Assembly: GCA_038373885.1 (NCBI GenBank)
Contig: JAWZYV010013183.1
Span: forward strand, 248,001 to 312,000
Source: Cheiracanthium punctorium
Lineage: Eukaryota; Arthropoda; Arachnida; Araneae; Cheiracanthiidae
Direction of reading: 5' to 3'
DNA: 64,000 nucleotides
Shown here: positions 42,224-54,926 of the stretch, piece by piece
Position numbering within the stretch: position 1 is the first letter of the stretch
Layout: the number at the start of each line of letters is the position of its first letter
Position numbers and translations under genes: made by a program
Notes under the pieces: model-generated
Told to the model about the DNA's origin: nothing
What the model saw: only the letters and a program-made list of their open reading frames with translations
Databases searched by the model: none

Positions 42224-43883
42224 CTGTAATAGAAAAATGGAACTGTGCCATTCTGGAGCAAAAACAAACATTCACTTTTCGGTTAAAATGGCATAAGAAT
42301 AATTAAACAATATGAAGCATTTACAATTCATCAAATATGATGAGCTAATTTCTTATCGTTCGCTTTACTACTACATTAATGCAATAAAGACAAATTGAAA
42401 TTGATTTTAAAGCGATTATTCTTTTTTTTTTTTGTCTGAGCTTGGTTGCTGTTTTGGTAATTATGCTCTAATTTAAATGGCGTGATTCTTTTACAGTGAT
42501 ACCGTTTTGCATGAAATATTTAACTTAACCTGGTTTATGGATCTCTTCACAAATATTGTAATTTTTAGAAAACTAATCTTACAAGTTGGTTTAGAGTTTG
42601 CAGTTATTTGTGGTTTCAATACAATCAAATTTATTCAATATAATCACAATCATAATACACATTAATTAACTCAAAACTGATGTAAATTAAAGCATGCTTT
42701 TCAAATACTATTTAGTATGCAGCAATTTCTCTGTAGAAATGAAAAATGAAAAAATTTTCTCTAGTAAAATTAGGCGGAGAAATGTGCTTTACTTTTTGTT
42801 CTAAAACTCGGAAAGGTTTGCAGAAAAAATTATTCAGGACACAGTCGATTACATGCTTATAACTTTTCTGTCGCCACTTTTAACTTTTCACACGAGAACT
42901 ATTTAAAATAGTATTAATTAATCATACACGAAAAATGCTGCAAAAATATATTACATTTATTCATCTTAAAACTACTCAAACATTTGACTTAAAAAAACTC
43001 TGTGACTTAAGAAGTAATTTACTCTGAGAAATTTGAAACATCAAATTTAAGGTATCAATTTAAATAACTATTCAGAAATTGAAACTTTTAGCCACTCAGT
43101 GGAAAATGTTCTAGAAAATTCTCAAGTAATTAATATGTAGATTAGTAAGTACTATTTGTGTTTCAAGTCCTTCTTTAAACAATGGCCCAAACAAAGTTTG
43201 TGAAGGTTCAGATGAAGATTGTCGAAAAGATAATTTTGATGTATTTCATGACGCTCAGAATTATGTGCCATATGAGAAAACAAACAATTTCTTTTTAATA
43301 GTTTCTAACAGAGCCGAAAAGTGTATATTATTTCGGTTTGACTATCTGTGCTCCAGTAAATATTGTTTGATTAATACGAAATTTAAATATGCTTAGGATA
43401 ATGAAAAATGATGTAGATAGCATGAATAGTTAATTTACAGAAGCACACAGGAGAAACAATATATGGAGTTATATGGTCAATCTTTATTGAAATTGTATTT
43501 TAGAGATGTTCACCTTTTTCAAACAATACAAATTAATATGTTACTAAAGTTTACAAAATATCGCTCTCCAATTTTAAATAAAGTATGTAGTATAGATAAC
43601 TTTTTACAGGATCACTTAAGAAATACCAATACATTAAATCTATTGCGGTTGAGACACATAAATCCATTTTAAGTACAATACTATAGGTATACAGACGTTT
43701 ATAACTGCATTTTATTTAAGGAATGGAAATGGCATTTTAATGTTTATTTAGAGGATCTCAAACAGGCTGATACTGCATTTCTGACGTTATGTGCAAAAAG
43801 TTACCAAATTTTGCACACGAAAAAATGTTACGATAATATTTATTTGTTTATTTTTTACAGTCGTAGAAAACTTTTTTAAGTTC

Positions 43884-44006
43884 TTACAAACCTAGTTTGG
43901 TATGATTTATATTTCTTGTTTTTAAATAGAGAGCAGTGATAAAATATTCGATTTCATTTCCTCGTAGCAAAATATGGCATACTTTTAGCAAAATCATACA
44001 ACGAAC
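43884..44006 (-). other. Start of the GTPase intron (open by chance)
   Basis: The reading frame stays open past the exon's donor at 44006, but donor GTTCGT after ...LPIM and an acceptor leading directly to VVGNKSD show this is intron. Confidence 0.7.
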
Positions 44007-44206
44007 CATTATAGGCAGCTCCTGGAAATCTGTTTTTTGATCCCGTATTTCCTGGAAGCATTGCTTCATGATCCTGAATGATTCTTCGTTATCTACGCTG
44101 TAGACCAAAAGGAACGCTTGACCGTTGGCTATTGACAGCCTCCTCATTGCTGGAAACTGCATGTCACCAGCCGTGTCAAGGAAAGTCACCTTCAACTGTG
44201 TCCCAC
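44007..44206 (-). CDS. Ras-like small GTPase, switch II exon
   Basis: Begins after TTTTTTATTTCAG and encodes xGTQLKVTFLDTAGDMQFPA, then MRRLSIANGQAFLLVYSVDN and a helix ending FQELPIM. DTAGDMQFPAM is the G3 motif; the usual Gln61 position is replaced (DTAGDM), as in several atypical Ras subfamilies with low intrinsic hydrolysis. The exon is 200 nt, with one base of the first codon in the missing upstream exon. The P-loop (G1) exon was not found in the remaining 20 kb to the right and may lie outside the window. Confidence 0.9.
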
Positions 44207-46734
44207 CTGAAATAAAAAAAAAATTGTGAATATTAATATCAATGTCTTACAAATATGATTTTTAAGGTTTAAAAAATGCATGGAAAGTGTATTTTTTAAC
44301 GCTATAAATCAAAGAATTTATAAAATAATTGACTATTTTACTTAAATTGTTTCTTTCAAAATCCTATAAATTTGCATATCTTTAGTAACCAGTAAAATTT
44401 CAGACACAAGTTCTGAAAAATCTTAGCGTTTGTTCTCTTTAGCTGACGATTCCTTATTCGCGTGAATTAAACTAATGAGAATACGGAAAACTCTCTCTAT
44501 CTTAATTTCACAGTCTTGAAAATATTTCGAGTGGACATACTTGAATTTTTAAGTCAAGAAGCTCAATACTCTTGTTCTTAAGAAAATTTCAATAAAACGT
44601 TAATCATTAAATTACTATTGCAAAGAATTTCCTTTAAATATTTTCTAGCGTTTAAATCCTATAAGCAAATTCAAAAGTAATGTTAATATGTATTATTTAA
44701 AGCATAAATTAAGTTTGTAGTGTTCTCAACAAATTTCGTCTTTGACCCTTTATACTTTTGAAAATCGAAAATAAAAATAGATAGACTCTGCTAATATAAC
44801 TTCACTGCAGAGGTTTTTAAAATATTTGACCGACTATTTAATCCGTTCATTAATCCAAATCATTAGAAAAAATTACTAATTCGTTTGATAATATATTAAT
44901 ATTTCGATTTAAATTTTTCATTTGGATTTCAAAAACTGTATTATTTAGCCGTATGTTTGGTGGTGTATTTTTGGTCTGATTTACAAGTTTCATATAAATT
45001 GCTTCAAAAACATTAGAATTTATCCTCGTTATAAACAAAAATGAAATTTGTTTTTTTTTTGTGGTGCTACAATTACACTTAGGTCAAGGAAGATTTTTTT
45101 TTCTTGTAATTTTATTTTTGTACACTAAAAAAAAAAAAAAAAAAAATTAGGTTTTAGTTTTAGTTTTTCTTATTTAATTTTTTACGTATTTAAAATCGGA
45201 TTTTGTACATTTCAGTGTTTATTCTTTAAAATAAATTTTCTTTAAAACTTTATTGCTATATAAACAATTAAATATGCGATTATAATTCAGACCAAAATAA
45301 ACATTTTCTTGCAGCTTATATAATTGAATTTATTGAATAAAACATCCTAAATAATGAAGTAAAACTACAGTATGATTTCTTACCTATGCGAAATTTATTT
45401 TACGTTATTTTTAATATTACTGGAACTAATACTAAACTAGTAGTATTAAAAGATTAAAATTTATAAATAACTTTATGAGGAACACACATACATGGAAAAT
45501 AGTACGGTACGCATGTTTTTGAAGGTACAAAAGGTCCACCCTTCTTTAGTTTTAAAACGTTTTTTTTTTTAGACAGGCAGAAAAGTAAGAAAACTCATAT
45601 GTTTATCACCTTCTATTGTTTGTTGCTAAAAAATGTCAATAAGTAAGTAAGGAATTATTTCAGTTATTAAGACTATTTTAAAGAGATTATTTAAATACAG
45701 CAAAACAGGAATATCGAGAAATATAAAAAAATGGGGTTTTTAAATTAAATTGTTCATTTTTTGTTGCACAAAGATAAAATATTTTAGTTGGTAGTATACT
45801 TTTAGTGAATATGTATAATAAGAACCAACAAATGATTTAGTTTTTGTATGTTGTACAAAAATAAATAATTTGATTAGAAGTTCTACAACATAAATATTCT
45901 CATCAACTGAAACGGAATATTGCATGACTGTATAGATTGAGAAAATGCAGGCTGGGTGAAAAATTCCCCTGGCGGTATACTTAAATATAAAAAAGCAAAT
46001 GGAGTAAAGAAAATATAATAAAAAATTTTCCTACTTTATTACTAGAACAATTAGAGAAGAAATAGACGATCAAATGGTATTTTCTGTTCAAACTGTCATG
46101 GGATATATTGACATAGGATTACTTATCGTTTAGTTAGTTTCAAGAGGCCCGTTAAAAAGTGATAAATGTAACACAAAAAAGTATGCACAAAATAACATGC
46201 TATATAGTCTTTAATCAAGGTTATCATTACAATAAACCGTTTCTATTTTTCAAATTCATAGTCTTGTGTTGCCATTACGTAACTAATAAAATGTAAAGAT
46301 CATGCCGTACTTAAAAAAATAATAATAAATCATGTGGCATGTGAAATTTCCAATTTTTATGTTTAAATCTTCCATGGTTTAGCAGAAGAAAATCTTGCTT
46401 ATTTATTTTAATCTCGTGAAAAAAGTCGGAGTTATTTAGAATCTCATAACTTGCGATTGTGCTGTGGTTTGAGGTACATTTTTTGCCAGAGTATATCAAT
46501 CACGCCCAAATTTTACTATATGACCACACGTTTTTGAATACCATAAAAAATTCCGGGCAGTTCATTGTTCATACTGGTTAGTTAATTCAGTTTTCTAAAG
46601 GAGTAATATTAAAAGTTATGAAAACGTAGAAAAAAATAACCCCCCCCCCCTTTTCTTTATGGAGGCACGTAATCCTACGTTAGAATGTGTGGGATGACCC
46701 TTTACCCTTTGAAGAGCTAGCATTTTCATATCAA
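44207..46734. other. AT-rich DNA upstream of the recognised GTPase exons
   Basis: Probably intron of the GTPase gene. I looked on the - strand for a GxxxxGKS/T-coding exon with a compatible donor and did not see one. Only A/T tracts and spurious frames are present. Confidence 0.5.
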
Positions 46735-46910
46735 TATAGAAGACCAACTAGATAGACTGCCCAGGGCTGAAAAAATGCAGCCATCGCCATCGATCCATTT
46801 ATCTACCAACAACATGGCAGTTGATCGAATAGCCCATCTGCGATTAACCGATGACAACTGATGTACTTTTTCAGCGTTGGGACCATTTAATCATATTTTT
46901 TTGGAATAGT
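46735..46910 (+). repeat. Diverged relic related to the TTAA MITE family
   Basis: Shows CAGGGCTGAAAAAATGCAGCC, CCATCGATCCATTTATCTACC and CAACATGGCAGTTGATCGAA-type blocks in the family order, heavily mutated. Confidence 0.45.
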
Positions 46911-47074
46911 AGTGAAAGCGCTGAAATAAGATAGTTTCAAGACGAAACCACCACGTGTCAAATTATTAAAAGTTTTAAAGGGAAGATTTAGAATGTGACT
47001 GAAGAAATTTAAAAGTCAATTAACTTCATCAAAATGGAACAGAGAAGAATTTTAATGTCAGTTAAGATATATTA

Positions 47075-47196
47075 ACCCGTCCGAGACAGTGACGGCAAAC
47101 GATACTCCACTGTCTTCCACTCAACCCCTCCGGGTTTGATTCAGGGCTTGTTCTGCTCTTACTTAATGCCAGATATGCATCGTGGTCATGACTTAA
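47075..47196. repeat. Possible SINE head next to MITE copy 3
   Basis: GTCCGAGACAGTGACGGC...CCGGGTTTGATTC has a B-box-like GGTTTGATTC and a moderately GC-rich body unlike the surroundings. Weak evidence. Confidence 0.3.
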
Positions 47197-47621
47197 TCCT
47201 TTGAGGCGCAACCCTTTCCCAATGCTGAAAAAAGGGCAGCCGTTGCCATCGCTCGACTTAACTACCAGCAAGATGGCGGACGATCGAAACGTCCATCGCG
47301 TGCCATAGATCTAGAGACCCTTTTAAGACGACAGCTGGCTGTGCCAGTTAAGTCGAGCGATGGCAACGTCTGCCCTTTTTTCAGCATTGGACAATCTATC
47401 TGTTCTCGCATTCTTCCATTTTTCAGCAGATGCCAGTGCTGTTAAAAATAATCGTGACTATTTCTTTTACGGGAAATGACGTGCTAAAAAGTAAAGGATT
47501 CTCGTGGAGCTCTGCCACCAGCAAATATTTTTATAGAAATCCAGTCTATTCTTCGTGACTGGCAACAGTCAAAACGTCACTGTGTGGTGTTCCCAGAGCG
47601 GGAACACTGCGCGTTAAAGGG
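47197..47621 (+). mobile_element. TTAA-type MITE, copy 3
   Basis: 425 bp between TTAA (47193-47196) and TTAA (47622-47625), starting TCCTTTGAGGCGCAACCC and ending GCGTTAAAGGG. It shows both the internal palindrome and the GGTGTTCCCAGAGCGGGAAC terminal block. Confidence 0.85.
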
Positions 47622-48219
47622 TTAAATGACAAAGTTCCAACTCGTCGCCTCAGCTCTTCTGTTTATGCCCTAACTCAAGTTCCTCTAGCAGTTTCCTCTC
47701 AGGCTCATCTCATTACCCTAATGCCGATATTTTTTCTTCTGGAAAAAGTGTCTTTTCCGCAACATCGTCAGACGTCGGCAATTTACGGAAAATCGATGCG
47801 TTCCCGATATCGAGTGAGGTCGAAGCCGGTACATCCCTTCTCTCCACTGCGTCTCTTATCCTACGTCTATGAAGCATCATTAGAGCAAGAAGGAAGGGTA
47901 ATTTTTGAGGTAAAGTAACAGGCAATAAATAAATAAACAAACAACAAAGAAAAACAGCTGAACAGTAACCAGGTGTGTCCAAGGACGAAGATTGGCGACC
48001 CTCAGAGATAGATCGATGAGAAAAATTTCAGTGGAAACACCGAATACCTTGTTTGGACGCTGTTTAGGGTAACTCCTTAGTAACAATCATGTAATTGGTT
48101 CCGATTAAGGCACTTACCACACAAAAATACCTACAAATTATTTTTAATGTTGCAAAAGCTGACTTATGCATCGAATGGAAGTTTGAAAATTTAATCAATT
48201 GATTGTTTTCCCTTCTTAA

Positions 48220-48639
48220 CCCTTTAACACGCAGTGTTCCCGCTCTGGGAACAGCAAACTCTGACGTTTTGACAGTTGCCAGTTACGATTGCTACAAAGA
48301 TAGTTTCGGGTGACATAGCTCCACGAGAATCCTTTACTTTTTAGCACGCCATTACTCGTAAAAAAAGAGTCACGATTATGTTTAACGGCACTGACATTTG
48401 CTGAAAAATGGAAGAATGCGAGAACAGCTGGATAGATTGCCCAATGCTGAAAAAAGGGCAACCGTTGCCATCGCTCGACTTCACTATCAGCAAGATGGCG
48501 GGCGATCGAAACGTTCATCGCGTGCCACAGATCTGGAGACCCTTTTTTGACGCAGCTGGCTGTGCTGATGGTAGTTAAGTCGAGCGATGGCAACGACTGC
48601 CCTTTTTTCAGCATTGGGAAAAGGTTGCGCCTCAAAGGG
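48220..48639 (-). mobile_element. TTAA-type MITE, copy 4
   Basis: 420 bp in reverse orientation, CCCTTTAACACGCAGTG at the left after TTAA (48216-48219) and GCGCCTCAAAGGG at the right before TTCA. It lies only about 600 bp from copy 3. Between the two is a GC-richer stretch with a short unassigned frame (47713-47900). Confidence 0.85.
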
Positions 48640-49044
48640 TTCACAGAAAAAGCCAAAGTAATTTAAAAAGGGAATTAAGATAGCGTATCGGATAGAAAGA
48701 TGTTAATTTACAGCTGGACATTACAGCTTGAGCTAACCACCTAAAACTCCAGATCGTTAGATATACAGCGACGCGATAGGCCAGACCCCGGGACCTTGAC
48801 ACTTTAGCAATCTTCCATGTTCAATGTCTTATGCTCTCGGTCATGGTGGGGCCAAACAGGCATCTTTTTATTATTTGTCTAATTTTTACTTATTTTATTT
48901 TATTACTTATTTATTTATTTATTTACTTTTGAGAAATTCAGTTAGTTGATAATGTTATAAAACATATTCAAAAATATGAATAATCCTGCTTTTCAAGAGC
49001 AATATAAAAATACAAGCCACCCCATACCCTGCGGCTCTCTATAC

Positions 49045-49330
49045 TCTTTGGACTTTTGCACTTGCGTTATTGTTATTGCGCTAATGTTTACATCTAGCTG
49101 TTGTCGTTCGCAGCTTGGAAATATCGTCTATATTGGTACCGCATACGTTAGTATACTATATCAGCAGATATACTTGCTCCATTTGACGTCATTGAACTGC
49201 TAATTTGGATTTTCGCACATGCGTTATTGTTATTGCACTAATGTTTACATCTAGCTGTTGCCGTTCGCAGCGTGGAAATATCGTCGATTTTCGTACCGCA
49301 TGCGTTAGCGTATTATATAAGTAGATTACA
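49045..49330 (+). repeat. Tandem duplication of about 157 bp
   Basis: GCGTTATTGTTATTGC starts at 49064 and again at 49221. The shared unit continues with CTAATGTTTACATCTAGCTG, a GTTCGCAGC block, GGAAATATCGTC and GTACCGCATACGTTAG. Two diverged units are seen. No function is suggested. Confidence 0.75.
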
Positions 49331-51422
49331 TAGTGTATAATATAATATAATTATAATAATAGCAGTTCGGTTTTTATATTCAATTATAATTTAACAATGT
49401 ATGCAATATTCGTAGAAGAAACCTTTAGAATAACTCTTTTTCGTTATCAGTAAGAAGAAAGAAAGCGTCACAAGCAATTTGCAATTCCTGTTTTATGTTA
49501 ATACCTCAGTGACGCACGCGTAATCATTTTTCACATTTTAGTTTTATTATTTTATTGACAAATCCAGGAATTATTAAACAAGACTCGGGAGCGATAATTA
49601 CTTAAGATGAACGTAACCGAACTTTTGATGTTTATATAGTTTCTTTTAGGGAACATTATTCAGAAAACTCTTGCTGTAAATCCTTTAAATGCTGAAAATT
49701 GAATTAACATACGTACAAAAACACAGTTCTTTTTTAAATTTGTGGAGAAATTATATATTAAATTATTAAACATTTTTCTAGCATTATTAATTCTTAACTA
49801 AAGCGTTTAAGGCTGTTATGCTTCTAGTTGCAAAATAATTGAATTATCTTTTCAATATTTGGTGGAGGAGATAAGACTAAAACATTATTGGTCTTTAAAA
49901 AGATTAAGGGAAAAAATAGTTCTTTAATTTAAAACGTAACAATTTCTCTCTAAAAATACAAGATTTGAAACGAAAAAAAGAAGAAGAATTTTAACAAGAA
50001 ATATAAAAATGTCACAAGACTTCAAAAAACAATTACACAGAACTTAAGTTAATTTTAGTATTCATAAAGCATGTCTAAAAACATACAACGTGTTTCAAAA
50101 CACTGACCTCAGCTTTTATTCCTTAACTATTGTTCATAGACAAATATAATAAATTAAAATGTTACGTTTGAAGGTACATAACTTTATGAAACCGATTATT
50201 AAATTTTCATTGGATTAAGTTTAAGAAAATACAAATTTGAAATTTTCATGCAGTCCCTGTAGAAAAAATCTCAGTTAGTAAAATGTGCCCGTACACTCAA
50301 GAGGCGATAAACAAAATTTTACCGTCTTATCCTAAAAAGTGACAGAGATATGAAAATTAAAATATATGACTTCAACCAGTTCTCAATATCTCTCGAAAGG
50401 AAAAAATAATTGCATCGGAAGATTGCGTTTCAAAGCCTGTACACGAATTACGAAAGAAAAAATGATTGTATAAATACCTAATGATTTTGCTACAAATGGT
50501 ATTTTATTTTTTAACAATTATGGAAAACTTCAAGGGTATCACACCATCATTGTGGATTTTTAGAAAATGGTGATTTTAGAGCTTTCTTTTTAAAGTTTTA
50601 TATCAGTGTAAATATATGTAAAGAAAGCGATGAACATAAAAAATACTTTCACTTATCTTAAAATGCATATTAAACTTATGAAATGAACTTTGTAATTTCT
50701 CCGAAATAGGAAAAATCTTGAAATATTTATCAAAAAAGAAAGTAAGAAATGTACTGGAGACACCCTTCCTCTTTTTCATTTCCTGCCATTTTGGCGGAAA
50801 CGGAAGACCCCCGTAGCCATTAGACGTAATGTAGACTTAACCCCTAGGAAGCATTCATCCCTGAAAGCAAAAAAAAATATATTTGCCCTTCTTTCAAGGA
50901 TAGCTGTAATCTAAAAACTCCCTCCAATAAAATGTATTTGCAGCTAACATGTTCTCAGGAGTGTAAATATTTCTATTCATCTACTTCAAAACCTGGTAAT
51001 GAATTCGTTATGTAAAGAATGCTTTTAATTTTATTCAAAAACTAAGATGTTGTAGAAATCATTCGCAAGTGCATCTTAAAAACCATGATATTAGCAACTG
51101 ATCAGTGTTTCTACCGTCTTTAAAAAGCAAGAATTCATTAGTTGTCTAGTGTGCTCTGCCACTAAGCTAGAATGACATTTCATTGCAAAGTAGTCATTTT
51201 CACTTCCTGACAGTAAAAGAACATATGTTTATATAAGCCCACTTTGGATGTAAAAATCTCTTCCAAAAATTTTTTTACTGTTTTAACTGATTTAAGATAT
51301 GATTATTATCGAGGTCTCAACTTAAAATTACAGGTTTTTGTTATTTATTATTTTTAAAGTTTGAATGTTCAAAGCATATTACAAGTGACTTTACCAAATT
51401 GTGATTCAATTACTACAGTAAT
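49331..51422. other. AT-rich DNA with one dispersed-repeat copy
   Basis: About 50090-50480 shares blocks (CAGTTAGTAAAATGTGCC, GTGACAGAGATAT) with 59253-59940 and 60429-60990, so it is a member of a dispersed family. Nothing else recognised. Confidence 0.5.
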
Positions 51423-51426
51423 TTAA

Positions 51427-51893
51427 ACCTTTAAGGCGAAACCCTTTCCCAATGCTGAAAAAAGGGGCAGCCGTTGCCATCGCTCGACTTAACGACCAGC
51501 AAGATGGCGGACGATCGAAATGTTCATCGCGTGCCACAGATCTAGAGACCCTTTTTTGCCAGCTGCGTCAAAAAAGGTTCTCTAGATCTATGGCACGCGA
51601 TGAACGTTTCGATCGTCCGCCATCTTGCTGGTCGTTAAGTCGAGCGATGGCAACGGCTGCCCCTTTTTTCAGCACTGGGCAATCTCTCCAGCTGTTCTCG
51701 CATTCTTCCATTTTTCAGCAGATGTCAGTGCTGTTAAAAATAATCGTGACCATTTTTTTTACGGGAAATGACGTGCTAAAAAGTAAAGGATTCTCGTGGA
51801 GCTATGTTACCCGCAACTATTTTTATAGAAATCAAATCCATTCTTCGTGACTGGCAACAGTCAAAACGTCAGAGTTTGGTGTTCCCGCTCTGG
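51427..51893 (+). mobile_element. TTAA-type MITE, copy 5 (3' end lost)
   Basis: Starts after TTAA (51423-51426) with ACCTTTAAGGCG and runs through the family body, including a long central palindrome (about 51475-51665). It is cut off within the GTTCCCGCTCTGG block, so the AAAGGG end is missing. Confidence 0.8.
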
Positions 51894-52014
51894 ATCGTGG
51901 TATGGTACGGTTTGCTTGCGGGTGTTCAGGAATCGGTGACACAAGTTCAAATTCGATAAAAAGCTTCCTAAATAACCGCGAAGGTTATCAATACACATGA
52001 CCATATTTTTATGT

Positions 52015-52922
52015 AGAGGAAGTTGGCCCAAAATGATCCTAGCGGGCAAAACGACCCACGTATGCTTACTTAGATACGGATTGCGCTATCTACCAGGTAA
52101 CGCATAAACTAGTTGTCAAGAAGAAGCAATGGCGATATTTAAGCGATCGGTGTTATTAAGTGTCTGAGTAAGATTCTTCAAAAAACTGGGTTTTATCATA
52201 TCTCTTACAAGGCAAGCACTAACTTTCGTATTTATTTAGAAATACATTCCTTAATGTACAGAAATATATCTTGGTTTACTGAGTGGAGTACGTTTTCAGA
52301 TGTGAATTACACTTGTTTAGTTTGTTATGTTTCTCGGCATCATCCAGTAATATGACCTAAAATGGACAGTCATACTGCCGTGTAAAATGATCCATCGACT
52401 GAAGAAACTTCAGAACAGAGTCCTAGTCATCACGGCAGCCGTTCAGATGTTCTGAAAATGCGTGATTCCCATTACATTATTTAACTTATTTTTGCGTTTA
52501 TTGTGGACCATAAATTTGAATTATGATTTTGAAATATTCTATTTTATTGTTTGTGGCACTTTTTAATTTTAAAAATTTCATAAAAAAATTATACGTGCTA
52601 CATGGTTGTAAAACTTGTTTCATTACGTATAGCCATAATTACTTTTACATTTTTATTTTGCCGATAAAAAACAATTTACAATTATTTTCAAATGAAGGAT
52701 CCTTTTGCCCTTGGGTGGGGGTAATGATCCATCCGATTCTTTTTCCAAAAATCTATTTTTTTTCGCTCCTAAGTTTGGGTTTAAAATATTATTAAAATAT
52801 CTTTATAATGGAAAATACAGTGTAAAATATTGTGGCAAAGGGCAAAAGTTTTATTTAACATTTATGTTATTTTATGCAAATATTCCCCTTAAGAGGATTA
52901 TTTTGGGCCACCTTCCCCAACT
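52015..52922. mobile_element. Inverted-repeat element of about 0.9 kb
   Basis: AGAGGAAGTTGGCCCAAAAT at 52015 is matched in inverse at about 52893-52922 (GGATTATTTTGGGCCACCTT then CCCCAACTT). The interior repeats AAAATGATCC-like motifs and is otherwise AT-rich. Unassigned DNA-transposon derivative. Confidence 0.5.
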
Positions 52923-52958
52923 TACCTCATACGCATCGTGACGACGACGCAGCATTAA

Positions 52959-53465
52959 CCCTTTGAGGCGCAACCCTTTCCCAATGCTGAAAAAAGGGCA
53001 GCCGTTGCCATCGCTCGACTTAACTACCAGCAAGATGGCGGACGATCGAAACGTTCATCGCGTGCCACAGATCTAGAGACCCTTTTTTGCCAGCTGCGTC
53101 AAAAAAGGGTCTCTAGATCTGTGGCACCTGACCCTTTTCTTCTGTTGCACGCGATGAACGTTTCGATCGTTCGCCATCTTGCTGGTAGTTAAGTCGAGCG
53201 ATGGCAACGCCTGCCCTTTTTTCAGCATTATCCAATCTATCCAGCTGTTCTCGCATTCTTCCATTTTTCGGCAGATGTCAGTGCTGTTAAAAATAATCGT
53301 CACAATTCTTTTTACGGGAAATGACGTGCTAAAAATACAGGATTCTCGTGAAGCTATGTCACCCGCAACCATTTTTATAGAAATCAAATCTATTCTTCGT
53401 GAATAGCAACAGTCAAAACATCAGAGTTTGGTATTCCCAGAGCGGGAACACTGTCCGTTAAAGGG
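52959..53465 (+). mobile_element. TTAA-type MITE, copy 6, reference copy
   Basis: 507 bp, exactly bounded by TTAA at 52955-52958 and 53466-53469, with ends CCCTTTGAGGCG and GTTAAAGGG. A TTAA target and CCCTTT-type ends are the hallmarks of piggyBac-superfamily elements. No transposase frame is present. Confidence 0.88.
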
Positions 53466-53469
53466 TTAA

Positions 53470-54926
53470 TGCATACTGCCACACTGTGACTTGTTCGTCC
53501 TGATGTGTTGTCGCTAAGAGATTTTGCCTACCGACAAACTACCGCCTGGAAGAGTTTTTGTGACCATAATGGAAGCCAATTACTTAGAAATTACACTGCG
53601 GTGTCATTCTGCACCACTTCACACGACATTTGGCACGAAAGGACATCAGAGAAGCTGTGCATTTACATCACATTTGTGATGTATTAAATGTGACAAAATA
53701 TAACGTCGCACAACGTCATTGCCAACATGATTGCTGTATGGAACGTGATTTCACTTAAGACTATACGTGACTTATTAAGTCGCTAAAACGGTGTGTGCGT
53801 GCGGCTTGCAAGCTATGAAATAAAACACAATAGTCAGATCTGATGGCGAGCATATTTGGTTTCTTATATATACTGAAAAAATTACGGAATTTAATTCTAA
53901 AGTGCTGAAAAAATCTGAAACATGATAAATTTTATAGGGCAGAAATGTTGGTTCTGTTGATACTTTTTGACTACTGCCGAATCCTATTTTTGTTTTTCTA
54001 CAAAGGCTCAATGATTTCTGGTTTGAATGTGCTGTTCTGGTGATGCTTCTTGGATTGTTCAGGATCTTGTTTCAATTATTTTCATTATGTGTGATGCATA
54101 TAAAAGTATAATACGAATTTAAATTACGCTAAAGTATATATTTGTTTATTATCTTACTTTTTCTATTAAGAAAATTCATCGCAGAAAGTGAGCAATAAAC
54201 TGTAATTGACTGGAAAAGAGCCATCTCGAATAGATTTGTAAAGTTACACATTTTCCATCATTTCTTCTCCCCTCTTAACTATAACAATACAAATGTATCA
54301 AAACTCAGACTGAGAAGTAATGGATAACCAATTTTCGACATAAGAAATTAAATTTTCTGGAAGCTTTTGAGAGTAAATAATAATCTTTCCATGAAAAAGG
54401 TTCATGAGTAAATTGAAGTTCATTTGGGCAAATATATTCCAGTCACGTACTGAAGTAAATTATCGCCAGTTAAACACAGAGAAAAAAAAAACATTTCTGA
54501 ATAAAGTGGCTATAATGTTTTCTAAAGAGAGCTGAGTGCATTTAATATATTAAATCTAGCGTAACGGCTAGACATCAGATTCTATGTAAATAATACGTAA
54601 GGTCATTCAAAGAGCTTTTAGATCAATAAATTTGCAGTGCAAAACAATCATTGCTCTTCATTAAAAATATAGTTTTCTGGTGTATTCAAGAAATAAAGAT
54701 ATATTTAGATCAGTCTTTTAAATGTAAGAAAAGCGTTTTTCTTAAATAGTCATTAAAATGTCTACTGATTATTAAAAAAAAAGTTGTAGAAATCATACAA
54801 CTGAGAAATGTAGTAAAATTTATTCAATTTGTACACGTTCAGAATAAATTGTAGACATTTGGAATTATAACTAACTCACAGATTCGTATCTGCTTTCGAT
54901 TTCAAAATTTTTAACTATAATACAGA
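53470..54926. other. AT-rich DNA, no gene seen
   Basis: No convincing exon or repeat boundary; the short frames here show no recognisable domain. Confidence 0.5.

Noticed and set aside
51452..51850. 132-codon frame and similar ones at 22833, 38560, 48216 and 53073
   Set aside because: All are translations of the TTAA MITE family and differ in frame between copies.
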